NCBI GenBank assembly: GCA_039621445.1
Contig: CP154954.1
Span: forward strand, 44,619,847 to 44,683,846
Direction: 5' to 3'
Length of the DNA stretch: 64,000 nucleotides
From: Euglena gracilis
Lineage: Eukaryota; Euglenida; Euglenophyceae; Euglenales
Under the pieces are notes generated by a model. The model was not told the DNA's origin. It saw only the letters and a program-made list of their open reading frames with translations, and ran no database searches. This document shows positions 35,900 through 48,053 of this stretch, one piece after another (within the stretch, counting starts at the first letter, position 1; each line of letters starts with the position of its first letter). A program made the translations under genes and the position numbers.

Positions 35900-36067
35900 A
35901 TGCCGCCACCCTCTCCGGCGCTGCTGTTGGCGGCGGTGGCGGCCGCGGCCCTCCTGCCCGGCCCCGGGCTGGCCGCCCCGGCCCCCAAACCCCGGCCCGG
36001 GCCCCTGGACGCCGCCCAGCTGGCGGAGCTGCAGCGCCAGGCGGAGCACCAGCACTGGACCTTCGAG
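35900..36067 (+). CDS. Protease B exon 1, signal peptide and propeptide
   Basis: ATG, Leu/Ala signal peptide, then [20 protein letters not shown]; donor GAG|GTCGGG phase 0. Alternative donor GGCG|GTCCGA at 36105 is out of phase with the next exon. Confidence 0.75.
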
Positions 36068-39000
36068 GTCGGGCCCGCCCAGGGCGGGGAGCCGAAGCCG
36101 GGCGGTCCGACCAACCTGCCAGGGTTGGGGGTAGCCCGCTGCCGTACTAACCAACACATGAAGGTGCGTTCATACCGCCGACTGGCCAGAAATACATTAG
36201 AAAACACCCCCTACCCCTCGCCGATTTTGTCCCGAGTTCGGCGGGAGTCAGGACAGCCAGTCACCAGGGGGACAAAGCTGGTGGCGGGGGGGGGGCATGA
36301 AGGTATGGATGTATAATTTCCGTCGCGTGCCCAGCGTTCTGCAACTGATTTCAAAATCGATGGTCCCCCCCCCCCCGACCTCCCAAGGGCCCACCGCCCT
36401 GGCCCCCCAACTCCGCCACGAACCGCTCCCTCGCTCAGCTGTGCGGCCTGGAGGTGCCCCCCAACGTGGACGAGCTGGTGGCCGACAACACCGCCCCGCC
36501 GCCCGGGGGCCCCCGGAGAGTGGGGGGGGGCTCCGCACTGGCAGGCAGGAGGTCAGAATGGCCGACGGGGCGGTGCGATGGGGTCTCGGGGCCCCCGACC
36601 CCGGCGGTGGAGGCCGTCAACCTGCCGATCAACTTCGACTGGCGGGTCCTCATCCGACAGTATTATCACGACCTGGGCCTTACCTGACGTCGTGTGTGCA
36701 CCACATCATGTAAACACACACATGGCATGCACGAGTATATGTTTGCATGTGTGTGTGCACACATCCACAGTAATGATGGCACACATGTATCTATTTCAAC
36801 TACGTAGCTACATGTGTAGGCATGTACTCCTATGTGCCCCTGCCCCTGAAGGGGAGGGCCCACCAAGTGTTTCAATCCTTGGAATCCTAGGGTATTTCAA
36901 GGGGTCAAACAGTCATCACGCATTGTCTTTTTATGGCAGTTGCCCCCTCCAGAACTCTCGCCCCCTCATTTTTGTGTGCGGGGGGGGGGGGTGGCTGTTC
37001 CCGAAAGTGCACTCCACCAGCGTGGGCAGCGCCCCGGGGGCAGCGACGTGCCGGTGCGGGACCAGGGCAACTGTGGCTCCTGCTGGGCCTTCGCCACTGT
37101 GGGCCCCCTCGAGATGGTGCTGCCCATCCCCCGGCATGACTGGTGGTGGTGGTGGGGGGTAGGGCACAAATATCCCAAAGTGGGGAGTGGCTGAGGGGTG
37201 GAGGTTGGGGGGTTCGGGGTCGGGTGGGGGGGTCAGGAGGTTCGGGTTCGGGGGAGCAGGATGTTTCTTAACCCGCCCGGGGGCATCCAGCCAGCCAACT
37301 TACTTTTTTTCCAGCCTGGGACCCCCTCCCCCTCTTATCAACGAGCTTTATTTGTTTCCGACTGCCCAAAGGGCTGCTGGTGGTAACGATTTTTCATTTC
37401 CGAGATGTAAAAATGGGCCAAAAATGGAAAAGGGACTGACGAGGGTCAAAATTTGGGGTCAAAGAATATGTTTTTTTTTAAAAAATTGGCATTTTAAGGA
37501 CATTTTGGCAATTCGATTTTTTTTGTACCCGGTTGGACCCCGGCCCGGGTAAAGTACAGCCTGGTCCAGCTCAGAGGCTGGAGAAATTGGGCTTCTTGGA
37601 AAAAGGCTGACCCCCCCATAGAGGTGCCCGACTGGTGCCTGCCTGGGCAGGCACTCCAAGGCACTCCCGATCCGACCCCCCCCGGGGGGGGGGGTAGGGC
37701 ACACGGCCAAAAGTGCCCTAGCACAACCCCGGCGCCGAAGGCGCCGGGGAGCCAAAAATGGCCTATTTTCAAAGGAATGTGCCTGGGCACAGGCCGAAAC
37801 CCGACCCCCCCCCCCGGGGGGGGGGGTAGTGCCTGCCTGGGCAGGCACTCCGGACCCCCCCTCCCCCCCGGGGTTGGTAAGAAAACAGCCTGAGCTGGAC
37901 CCCCCCAAGAAACCCCCCAAGAAAGAAAAACAGGAGGGGGTTAGGGGGGTGACTTACCTCCCCCCCCCCCCCCCCCGAAAGAAACTGCCCCCCCCCCCCC
38001 GAAAACTGTCCTCCATCCTCAAAATGCGCCAACCTGTCCTCATAGGGACCTGTCTCCTGCCCTTGAACATGCTGATTTGTCTCCTAACATTTTTGTTGAT
38101 ATTTTTTGTTCGTTTTTTTTTGGAAATGCGAACTTGAAAACATTCCGAACATTTTTTTTTGGTGGTTTCTGGTCCAGGCTTGTCCTTAGTCGGGTGCCTA
38201 CCCCACGGGGGGGGGTGCTAGGGGCAGGCACCCCATAGCACCCGATCCGACCCCCCCCGGGGGGGGGGTGCCTGCCCATAGCAGGCACTCCCCTCAGACC
38301 CCGGTGCCTTCGGCGCCGGGGGCCCGGAAAAGGCCATTTTCAATCAAAAATTTCTGGGTCCCCCCGGACCCCTACCCCCCCCCCAGTGGGTGTGCCTGCT
38401 AGGGGCAGGCACCCTATAGCACCCACCCACCCCTCCCCCCCGGCCGGTAAGCACAAGCATGTTCTGGTCACAAACACTGAAAAAAGTCATTTGTTCCAAT
38501 TTTTTGTGTTGGCCAGGGGGGTTGAAAATGCCAACGTTTCTTTTGACTCGGGCCCCCTGGGAAACTGCCTTTATTCGCTGTCCTCTGGAGAGCTGCCTCC
38601 TTGTCTACAAACAGTTTCCTGGGGGGCAAAGCCCCCCTTTTAAGCAACCCCCAAATGTGGGCAACCCGCTGAGCTGATTGGCTGAAGACCAGTGGGTTGT
38701 TTAAATTTGGGAGGGAGGGGGTTGGGGATAAAAAAAATTTGCACTCCTTTCACTATGAAGCCCTCTGGTGAGCCGGAAAAGGGCACCGTGGATCTGGGGG
38801 ATTCGGCGGAGGAAACCCCTCCTGCCCCTGCCAGCAGTTGGGTAACAACAGAATTTCCTGGGGTTTGGCCATTTCTTTTCAGTTCGGGAAAGGATCGGGA
38901 GACAGTTCCATTGGGGGATTTGGGGGGTCAAGGGACACATCAAGGTTTGATGCGTCGACTGCCAAACATTCCTGGAGCTCGAACCTTTAACCCCCCCCTA

Positions 39001-40160
39001 ATGAGTGCGCAGTGCCCTAACGAGTGCCCCAAGGGTCCGAAACCACCTCCCTAAAAAGAGTACCCCCCAAAGGAAAAACCGTTGTCACATTTCAGGTCGG
39101 AAGCACACATGTCCTTCTCAGACCAAATATTTCTATTGTCCAGACCCAAATTTGACACACAATCACTTGACTCACTGCTTGACGTCACAAGAAGGGGGAA
39201 AACTGAAAAAGAGTGGTGGAAAGTCAAGTATTTCGTGCTTTGCCCTAATAAGTGCACAGTGCCCTAATAAGTGCGCACCCCTTGGGGTCCGGGACTACGT
39301 CTTTAATATGTACCGTGCACTTATTGGGCGGGGGCAGGGCAGAACGGGAATCAGCCGAACAGCCAGGGTGGTGGGTGGGGGGGGGGTCGACCCCCCCCTC
39401 CACCTCTTCCCGTATTTCCGGGAGCACCAATTTTTGGATCCGAAAAAGTTTTTCCGGCGCTTTCGGCGCCGGGTGTATTTTTGACCCATTTTGGGGACCC
39501 GCATAGGGGGTCCCCCCCAAAAACCCCCCAAACCCCCATTTTTTCGTACTTTCCAAAATGCAATATTTTCTCAAAATTTTGATTTTGAGAGGTTTTTGAA
39601 ACAAAAAAATGCTGTTGAAATCCAAAAAATTTCCAAGAGAAAAAATGTCAGTAAACTTTGACTGAGCGATAAGTTGGTCCACTTTTTTTCACCTTCGTTT
39701 TTTCCACCCCCTCCGAGAAACTGCCAATTTTTAACCCTGAAAATTTTGAGTTTTTTTGTGAAAAGATGTGGTTTTCCATCAAAAAGCATGTGTTTTGGGT
39801 TCATTTTTTTTGAAAAAGATTTTCAAAATTGTTTTCGGCCAACATCCCCGTTTTCCCAAAATCAATGAAAATGCTGTGGTGGGTGGGGGGGCCGACCCAC
39901 CGCCCCCCCCCCCCCCACCTCCCGGGTGGGGAAGGGTGGATCACCCCCCCCCCCGACCAGGCCTTCCCGTTCTGCCCTGGCGGGGTTTACCATTCTGGCA
40001 CTCCCCAATTGGCATCTTTGGAGTTTTGTGACTTTTGGACCCCGCAGAGCCACCGAAGGTCACGCAGCCATCCGTTGGAGAACGGTGGCGGTATTCCTTC
40101 CGGCCACACACCCGGGCACGCTGTGTGGGTGTGTGTGGGGTGTGCGTGTGTGGGTGTGTG

Positions 40161-40207
<47 letters not shown>

Positions 40208-41559
40208 TGTGTGTGCTGTGTGTGTGAGTGTTTGTGTGTGTGTGTGGGTGGGTGGGTGGGTGGGTGGGTGGGTGGGTGGGTGGGTGGGTGTGGGGGGAGG
40301 GTGGGGGGGGTGAGGGAGGGCATGGGGGCTCTCCTGCCGCGGGGTGGCCCCGAAGATCCTGACCGGCGTGACGCAGGACCTCGCCGAGCAGTTCCTCCTG
40401 TCGTGTGCACGGAACTTCCAGAAGCAGGCGGGGCCCTCCCCTCCGGGGGCGTATGGGTGTTTAACTTTAAGTACCACCCCCTGAATGCGAACCCCATGTA
40501 GCTCTTGTTGCACATTGGTTCTCGTCTCAAGGTGGCATCAATTTGGTACCAGTTTTTTTGTCAAGATGATTTTTCCTTGGGGGGGGGGCAGGAATCCACA
40601 ACCATGTGGGTGGTGGGTGGGGATAATTGGCACATTTTGTTTTAAGGGTATTCCAGCCTACCCCCCCCTCCGTTTGTATTATTACAGTGTTGCACTGTGA
40701 ACTTTCTTTTCGCCGACGCGATTCAGTTGATCTTCCATTACATTTCATGACAACCTGCTGAGAACTTTCGCATACCAAACGCTCTGCACAATATCACGGC
40801 CATAGCTGCATTTTTTCCTGTGTTCCTTTGTGTTTCAGCGGTGTTGTTGGTCATTTGGTTCAAATGTGGCCTACATGGGTGGGCAATCGACGCCCCCGGG
40901 CAATTGACGCCCCCGGGCAATTGTCACCCCCCTCTGTGCGGCCAAATTGTCACCCCGGGAAATTATCACCCCCCTCCGTGCTGCCCGATTTGTCACGCGA
41001 CAATTGCCCGGGGGTAGCTTGGAAGGAAGGGGCCATCTCATTGGAAACGGTTTCTGTGTTGGACCCTTGTGATCCTTTTCGAACCCTCCCTGGGGGCAGC
41101 ATGTATGGCTACGGCGCATACAGCTGTGCCGGCGGGTGGTTCGTCCACGACATGCACAAGTGGCCGGGCGCCTACCGCGAGGCAAGCTACCCATATGTTG
41201 CGAAGGGCCAGCCCCCCTGGTGTCCGCCCACCCTCCCTTTTCTTTGGGCCTGGACCCTTGAGAGTTGTAGGAAGAATTTGTGGGGTTTTGATTTGATTTT
41301 TATGTTTAAAGTATGGCTTATTCAAAATCCTCATGCGAGACTGTCAGCGGGCACCAAGAGATGGTGCGGATTGACCATTGAATGGATTTTTGCTGTCCAG
41401 TCTCGTCTTACCTCCCCCCTTTCTTTGTCTTTGTCGTACGACCACCCCACTATAACGACCACCCCCCGGTCGCAGGTTTGCAGGTCAGGACTAAAAGAAA
41501 AAGAAGCTGGTTTTTTTTCAGGTTGTATGAATGTGCATGTTGTTATCATCATCATCCTG

Positions 41560-41595
<36 letters not shown>

Positions 41596-42488
41596 CGACA
41601 ACCGTGGAAAAGAGGCTAGACGGAATCAGACCATCCCAGAAGAAGAAAGGCAGCTCATATTTTGGAGGTGCACCTCTTTGCTCCGTCCCCAGCACACCCT
41701 CTCCAACACGCCTCCTCAAACCGCCCTCCTATATTCCTGGTCCCCTCCACCCGGGTGGCTGTGTGGCGACACCCCCTGCAACACCCGCAACCTTGCCCCG
41801 GTGTTCAGATTGACCAGCTGGAATTATGCGCAGGCAGGGATGCCGCGAATCGGTTTATGACCGTATGGCACCCGTGGCAGTGCATGCTTTGGAGGCCTGA
41901 AATCAGGAGGCTCATGCCAATGCGACGTGATGTGGATGCTGTCTTCAGCTGTTGTGCCCACATCCCTCGCACCATCTCTGGTTTCGTGGTTTTCTTTCTT
42001 TGAAACTGCATCAAAAACGCAAATGTGTGTTGCATATGCTTCCAGAAATCTTTGTGCGTCGAGCTTGGGAGGCACACAAGTATCATACATTTGTTCTTTG
42101 CTCCCTCTGACAGGAATTCAGCCAGCAGCCTTTTCCCGTGCAGGAATGGCAAGTCAAATTCAAAGACCAATTTATTTCAATTACCACTGGGCTTTCTGGC
42201 CAAAGTGTGCAGAACATCGAACGTTGGGTTTTTGCGGGTAGCCTTTCCTCTCCCCCAAATCAGACAGGGACCCCTCTTTCGCAGCCAAAGGTATTTTTGT
42301 CCCAAACCACCTTGACCCCAACAAATCCTGAACCCACCCTGACTCCTGCACCTCAGGGCTCACCTGACGTGCCATGGGGTACCGGGGAAACAAGCAAGGG
42401 GTGCCGAAGTGATGCACCGCGGTTGGGTGAAGCTCCCAAGTCTTTTCGCCACTGGGAACCCCCCCCCGCGGGGAAGGGAGGACACAAA

Positions 42489-42532
<44 letters not shown>

Positions 42533-42964
42533 TAAATATATAAATAGATAAACATATATATATATATATATATATCTATATATATATATATATATATATG
42601 TGAAGCCCTTTTGGTGTTGTTCAATCTGCGCGGTGGTGGGGGCGGGTGGGGGCGATTGTCCCCCACCCCTGGGCCGGCCCCTCCCTCCCTGGCGCCGTGG
42701 CCCAGCCGGCCAACCTGCCGGGGCAGGTGGAGGCCATCAAGCAAGCCATCTGGCGATGGGGCCCCGTGGCGGTGGCGGTGGCGGTGGACCGCCCCTTCCA
42801 AGCCTACAAGGGGCCAGGGCGGTCCCGGTCCCGGTGCACACTCCCTTGGGCCCTCCGGGGGGGGGGGCAATTTTTCAGGTTCGTGCTCCTTCTGTCTGCT
42901 TGCTGTGGGACGCTGTTATCTACACGTATGGGTGTGCAGCGTGCTTCCTCTCCCTGTTTGGTTT

Positions 42965-43022
<58 letters not shown>

Positions 43023-44170
43023 CGTGTGTTGTATGTGTGTTGGTATATCTGTTGTGTGTGTGTGTGTGTTTGTATATTCGTTGTGTGTGTTGTGTGTTGT
43101 GTGTGTGTTTGTGTATCTGTTGTGTGTGTGTGTCTTTGTGTGTGTTTGTGTGTTGTTGGTGTTGTCATTGTTGTTGTTGTCATCGTTGTGGCTGTTGCAC
43201 CTTACGTATCAAGTCCTGTCTCCCAAAGCTGGAAACACGGTCGCTGCCCTGCCGCCGCGGTATCTTCAACGTTGACACTTCCCTCCCAATTGAGCACGGC
43301 GGCGCCACCGCCCCTCCCATTTTGTTTTCCCCCTCTTGCTCTGAGGGGAGGGGGGGAGATAGACCGGCATTCTGCAAGTCCCTCCACCGCCTCCGGCCGC
43401 TCCCACAGAAACCGCAAGAAACAAACCAACGGCACAGACACCCACAAGCGCCAGAGCAGAATAGGTGGGCCGACACACAGACCTACACAGGGCCTGCGCA
43501 CCGCCGCCGCCGTGGGGCCAACCACGCGGTGACGGTGGTGGGCTGGGGCGTGCAGAACAACGTGGGCTACTGGATCGTGCGCAACTCCTGGGGCCCGAAC
43601 TGGGGCGAGGGGGGCTACATGCGCATCAAGTGGGGCATCTGCAAGGTCGGCAAGTACGCCAACTTCATCGTGCAGCCCCACGGTGTGCCGGGCCCCTCTG
43701 GGCCTTTCCATCCCTAGCAGCCTACCCCTTCCCCAGCAGTGACGACCCTGGCAGCCCAGCCCCCCCCCCCCCGAGAAACTGTCAGGCTCGAGAATTTGTC
43801 AAGGTCGCACCCGGAAAACTGGCAAGTGCTCACCAACCTGTCACGATAGGAAGTCGTGATGGAATCTGGTACTGGCCCAATGTGATGACAATTTCCGAGG
43901 GGAAGGGTAGCGTGACCGATCGGCCAGTACCAAGCAGCGAAGAACCCTCGCAGCTTCTCATAGATGGCCATCTCCAGGAAACTTAGGCGGCACATCTCGC
44001 ATTGAAGCTTTTTTTGGGTCGGTGTGCGCATTTTTTTGCACTCTGAAAATTTTTGATTTTGGCGCCAGCGTTGCAGGAGGTGAGGGCGAGAGGAAGCACG
44101 ACTGGGCGAAACCCGGCCAATTACTTGCTTTTGGCCCTGGCACTCCCGGGAATTCCGTGTTTTTTTTCTG

Positions 44171-44207
<37 letters not shown>

Positions 44208-45932
44208 TGTATGTGTGGTGGCATGCGTTGTGTTGCGCGGGGGGGGGGTCCGCCGTGCCTCATGCCTGGGCATCAACGTTGCGTTGGGTCGGCCGCCGCC
44301 ACCTCCGCCCCCCCCCCCCCCCGTCCGTGCCACTCTCCTTCTGCCTCGCAGCGGCGCTGGGCCACCGCCGGCTGGAGCTCGGCGTGCCGCCGGCCGCCGC
44401 CCCTGCCGCCCCGGAGCCGACCGCCGCGCCCGCCGTTGCCGCGGCAGACGTCGTCGCCCCCGCCCCACACACGACCGCTGGCGTCGCCGCCCCCAAGCCC
44501 CCGCCCCCCACGCTGGGGCTGGTCGGGACCAGGGCCCGGGCTCTGGCAGTTAGAGGGAGGCGGGGACCAGGTCCAGGTATTTTTTAAGGCAAAAAAAACA
44601 TTCAAAACTTCAGGCGGGGTTTAAGGCATTTAAAGGTTTTTAAGGCACCTATGAAAAAATAATTCCTGACCAGGTCTACTGACGGTGGGAGGGGACCCCA
44701 CCCCCGGGAGGGGAGGGTGAGTCCATGCAGAACCTTCCCCTTTTCTTTCCAGCCAGCAGCCCCCAGCTGGATTGCAGAAACCCGGGGGGGGGGGAGGGGA
44801 GGGGAGGGGATGGAATTAATCCGGCTCTGCCCAGTGAATCCATCCGGCCTGGACCAAATAAGGGAGTGAAACTTATTTTAGAAAAAAAGAAGAAGAAATT
44901 GAGGGTTTTTTTGCATTTTGAGGGGGTGGTTTTTCACTTTTGTGTTGCAGCGAGGTCCAACCCCAGGGCTGTGTGGGAATCCCCAAAACCTCACGGGCGG
45001 TGGGTGGGTCCCTCCCCTCCCCCCCCGCCCCCCGCCAGCCCCGGGGCCCTGCGGCCGGCGGCGGCGGCGCTGCTGGCGGTGCCGGCGGTGGTGCTGGCGC
45101 TGCTGCGGCACAGCGGCCCCCGGCCCCCCGCCCTCACCGCCCCCGCCCCCAATGCCCTCGAGCTGGAGGCCCCGGGGCGGGCCGAGACCACTTCCTGCCC
45201 CGCCCCGGCGCCGCCCTGAGCCCCCCCCCCCCGGCCCAGTGGGGGCTGGGTTGGTCTTGATTCCCCCTCCGGGCCACTGGGGTTTTTAAAGCACTTTATT
45301 GCCCGTGGTCCTTGGGTTGGCCGGCAGGGTTGTGACTGTCGAAGGCCACTCTCTGCAAATGCGCCCAAAGACTTTGGGGAGCGAAGTCGACAGGTATGGA
45401 CAAGACCAACCTCTTCTGAGCAATGAGTTGCACTGTTTTGTTTTTTTGGTTTGGAATTAACATCATCAGGCCAAAAAAAAAGTTGGGGAATCCCTCGGGG
45501 GTCCCCGGTGCGCGTTTCGCTCGCCACTCCGCTGTGCGGAGAGGAGTGGGGGAATCCAATCCATCGGGGGGGGGGGGTAAGATAACACACAGCCCACAGA
45601 GCCAACCTCATCCTGCTGTTGCGGGGTCGTGACAGTCATCATGGGTCGGCACCGCTGCCGGAGGGGGGGGGGCGGTCCGCTGCCTCCCCGGGGCCCCCCT
45701 TAGTTGCACTAAGGCTTCTTGTCCGTTCATGGCCGGCGCTAACTTCGCTTCTGGCCCGGTTTGCTGTGTGATGAGTGGCCAGGGACCCCTTACAACTCTC
45801 CAGGACCCCCCCCCCCTGCCTGCCGAGGCCGCGCCTGACCTCGGTAGCCCGCTGCTGCCCCCGCCCGCCCCGACCACCTCCAGCCCTTGGGCCGCCTCCC
45901 TGCGGCCGCCCACCGGCCCTTTCGCTGCCTGA
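35900..45932 (+). CDS. Papain-family (C1A) cysteine protease B, paralogue of A
   Basis: Same architecture as protease A. Exons: 35900-36067, 36388-36645, 37021-37116, about 40344-40450, 41100-41196, 41693-41833, 42706-42833, about 43460-43682, 44352-44521, 45828-45932. Signal peptide ([19 protein letters not shown]), propeptide, NFDWR mature start, [11 protein letters not shown] with catalytic Cys, [10 protein letters not shown] and [12 protein letters not shown] with catalytic His and Asn, and an Ala/Pro tail ending GPFAA-stop. Copy B lacks two introns present in A: signal peptide and first propeptide segment are one exon, and the two exons around the prodomain/mature boundary are one open stretch. 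Two junctions look abnormal (no in-phase AG before 40344; CAG|GCAGGG donor at 41833), so B may be poorly spliced or use non-canonical sites. All three catalytic residues are present. Confidence 0.75.
36388..36645 (+). CDS. Protease B exon 2, prodomain end and mature start
   Basis: Acceptor CCCAAG. Reads [20 protein letters not shown] and later [15 protein letters not shown]. It covers exons 3 and 4 of copy A without an intron; the bridging [19 protein letters not shown] may be retained intron sequence kept open. Donor CGG|GTCCTC. Confidence 0.7.
37021..37116 (+). CDS. Protease B exon 3, catalytic cysteine
   Basis: Reads [20 protein letters not shown] then PLEM. Acceptor TCCACCAG; a second in-phase AG ends at 37029. 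Donor ATG|GTGCTG. Confidence 0.85.
37727..37749. repeat. GC hairpin CCCCGGCGCC-GAA-GGCGCCGGGG
   Basis: Perfect 10-bp stem with GAA loop; same class as 7561, 12744, 38301, 51547, 51961, 59162. Confidence 0.9.
38175..38461. mobile_element. hAT-type MITE, family 2, copy with perfect duplication
   Basis: Starts CAGGCTTGTCCTTAGTCGGG and ends TAAGCACAAGCATG; perfect 8-bp duplication TTCTGGTC at 38167-38174 and 38462-38469. In protease B intron 3. Confidence 0.92.
38994..39328. mobile_element. Repeat R3 with short inverted ends
   Basis: Starts CCCTAATGAGTGCGCAGTGC and ends in the inverted GCACTTATTGGG. Interior aligns with 49265-49648 and partly 30735-30905. Probable small DNA element; target duplication not determined. 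Confidence 0.6.
40128..40290. repeat. (TG)n followed by (GGGT)n
   Basis: TG run to about 40240 then GGGT repeats to 40290, immediately upstream of a protease B exon. Confidence 0.95.
40344..40450 (+). CDS. Protease B exon 4
   Basis: Reads [20 protein letters not shown] then CARNFQKQ, matching exon 6 of A. No in-phase AG precedes it, so the start is unresolved; donor GGGGC|GTATGG is phase 2 and fits the next exon. Confidence 0.6.
41100..41196 (+). CDS. Protease B exon 5
   Basis: Acceptor GGGGGCAG; reads [19 protein letters not shown] then [12 protein letters not shown]. Donor TAT|GTTGCG phase 0. Confidence 0.75.
41546..41596. repeat. (ATC)n microsatellite
   Basis: About sixteen ATC units. 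Confidence 0.95.
41693..41833 (+). CDS. Protease B exon 6
   Basis: Acceptor GTCCCCAG; ends [20 protein letters not shown] then AQ, matching exon 8 of A. Carries about 24 extra residues at its start relative to A, because no AG lies nearer. Donor appears to be GC type (CAG|GCAGGG). Confidence 0.5.
42488..42600. repeat. (TA)n microsatellite
   Basis: Interrupted TA repeats before protease B exon 7. Confidence 0.95.
42706..42833 (+). CDS. Protease B exon 7
   Basis: Acceptor GTGGCCCAG; reads [20 protein letters not shown] then [10 protein letters not shown]. Donor CCCG|GTGCAC phase 2. Confidence 0.75.
42968..43150. repeat. (TG)n-rich tract
   Basis: TG and TTG repeats in intron after exon 7. Confidence 0.9.
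43460..43682 (+). CDS. Protease B exon 8, catalytic His and Asn
   Basis: Same peptide as exon 10 of A. The acceptor is unresolved (several AG between 43430 and 43491). Donor CACG|GTGTGC. Identical to A over 189 bases. Confidence 0.8.
43983..44165. repeat. Interspersed repeat R2, copy 3
   Basis: Starts CTTAGGCGGCACATCTCGCA; aligns with 33763 and 19667. Confidence 0.75.
44352..44521 (+). CDS. Protease B exon 9, Ala/Pro-rich extension
   Basis: Acceptor CTGCCTCGCAG; completes the codon split by exon 8. Reads [20 protein letters not shown] and onward, rich in A, P, V; donor CTG|GTCGGG. Confidence 0.6.
45031..45229. repeat. GC-rich block shared with copy A
   Basis: Counterpart of 29384-29580. 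Here an acceptor-like CCGCCAG precedes it and the hydrophobic frame ends in TGA after PAPAPP, so it could be an alternative last exon; its phase does not match exon 9. Confidence 0.5.
45828..45932 (+). CDS. Protease B terminal exon
   Basis: Phase 0 after GCCGAG; reads [20 protein letters not shown] then PPTGPFAA and TGA. Confidence 0.6.
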   Translation, partial: AAPDLGSPLLPPPAPTTSSPWAASLRPPTGPFAA

Positions 45933-47651
45933 GCCTGTGTGGCCCATGCCTACGACCCCCCCACCCACCGGGAATTGGAGCTCCAGGCCAGGGGATGCAG
46001 CGGTGGGCGGTGCCAGCCCCCGTCCGCTTCACGATGCTGATCCCCCCCCCATGTTGGTCCGGCTTTCCGGTTGGGGGGCAGGCAAGGATGGCTAGGCTCA
46101 GCCAATGCTTGACCCCCGAGCAGGCTTCTGCTTAAGGGATTGCAGTCCCCCCCCGGGGGGGGGGGGGGGCTGGACTGCAGCTAGTCCAAATTTGGCTAGT
46201 GGGGTTCCTAGCAGACTCCCCGGGGGGGGGGGGTCTGCTAGCAGGGCTAGCTAGTGGAAAAAAATTTCCAGTGACGGGCGCAAAGCGCCGGAATTTTGGG
46301 GGGGGGGGGGGGCAAAAATGGCCCAAAATGCCCGTTTTTGGCAATCAGCCAAAAACCTATTAAAAACCTCATTTCCACCTCGGCGCGCAGCGCCGGAGGA
46401 AAATTTTTTTCCAGTGGGGGGGGGGACCCCCGGACCCCCCCCCCCCCCGGGGGGGGCCAGCTAGTCCATTTTTTTCCAGTGTCTGGCCGATTGGCTCGCC
46501 AGTACCCACCCCCCTGGGGGTCCTTAAGCACTGCGTTGTAACGCTTTGAAACAAGCAGGGCAAGTCAAAAAGCAGTCAACCTCCTCCTTGCATTCCTCCC
46601 CCCCAATGTCAGCTCTAAGTTCGAAGTCACCCCAGATTCCCCAGGTATGGCAGGTCAGAAAAAGAACCAAAGTATTGGGTCTATGCTTTCCGGTATTTTG
46701 GGCCCTTTGGCCAACCCCAAAGCCACTCAGTCACTTCGAACTTCAAACCTTCAAACCTTCACCCGGGACTGAAAACTAACCTGGGGGGGAGGGGGGTTCT
46801 GCATCCACTGAAAATAGCCTGGCTGGATTGATCCCTTCTCACCCCCTCCCTCGCCTTTGTCTGGCCTGCCCCACCCCTGCTTCCAGCCCGGGCGCTGCAG
46901 GGCCAACACATCCCCCCCTCGCCGCACTCCCACAACCACTGCGGACCCCAGCGGGGATGGTGGTGTGGATGGCTGCAGGCAGGGTTTTTTTTTTTAGTCT
47001 TGGACCCCCTCCCCCGGGGGGGAGGGGGGAGGGTGGGTGGGTCCCTTGGACTCCCTCCCCCCCCCCGGGAGGGGGTAGGGGCTGGTGGGTATATCTTTTT
47101 GGTGCCAAATGCGCCGAGAAGTTTGAAGAATTTGCTATTTTTAGCATTTTGGCCGTTTTCGGACAAAAGTGGGTGGGTCCCCCGGGAACCCCTCCCCCGG
47201 GGGGGGCCCCACCCCAGGGGGTGGGTGGGTGGGTGCTGACCCGCTCACACCTCCCCCCCCCCCGGTCTTAAAAAGAAACCCCTGGCTGCAGGAGGAAGGT
47301 TGAGGTTCGAGGGTGGGTCATTTTGAACGCTCCAAAATGCCCCTTACTATGATTCAAAGAGGCTCAAGAGGTTCCTCCTCCATTCCTGTTTTCAGGGGTT
47401 TGATGTTTTTTTTTCAGCAAAGACCGGTCCCTCTCAAAAGGGCACGGGCAGCAAGCGGAGGGGGGGGATTGACATCCGCAATTTCCTCAATTTTTCTGAA
47501 GGCCTCCAATATCGACCCCCCCCCCACCGCGGCCATGCCAAAACCAAATAAAGCACAAAGGGATCAGACATTTGGGACGACTCTCTTCCCCTCCAAAACG
47601 TGAAAGGAGGCTTTCGATCGAGGTTCACAAGGCTCCAGAACCCCCCCAAGC
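45933..47651. other. Intergenic, poly-G/poly-C rich
   Basis: No exon supported. Contains GC hairpin relatives at about 46274 and 46380 and G runs. Confidence 0.4.
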
Positions 47652-48053
47652 ATGTCCAACGAAGTTCTCGAGCGTTTGTCAGTTTGTCGGGGAGGGGCCA
47701 CCGACGTTCAAGCAGCCGTCCCACGGGAGCATTCCGCCCCCTTCCTTTGGGAGGTTGAGGCACTGGTCATCCTCGCTGTCAGGGGAGGGGGAACCAGTGT
47801 TAGAGCGCATTGTTGGAGACCTCCACTGGCCACGTGGCCCGCAGTGCCCCTTGCCCCTGCCCCAACCCAGTGCCCCCGTGCCTTCCCAGCCCTCGACCAT
47901 ACATTCACTAACCCCGTTGTGACCCCCCGGGGTGGTTTTTTGAAAGTGGGTGGAGGGGGTGGGTTCGGGCCATTGGACCCCTCCCCTAGGGTGCATCACA
48001 GTCAGCCCAACCCAGCCGAGGCCACGTTGGCAGGAAAAATTCAAAGGTTCTAG
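47652..48053 (+). CDS. Possible ORF, 133 aa, unknown
   Basis: ATG-initiated frame with protein-like start (MSNEVLERLSVCRGGATDVQ; FLWEVEALVILAV). The later part is Pro/Ala-rich and may run into intron. No domain recognised; overlapping frames are also open. Confidence 0.25.
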   Translation: MSNEVLERLSVCRGGATDVQAAVPREHSAPFLWEVEALVILAVRGGGTSVRAHCWRPPLATWPAVPLAPAPTQCPRAFPALDHTFTNPVVTPRGGFLKVGGGGGFGPLDPSPRVHHSQPNPAEATLAGKIQRF

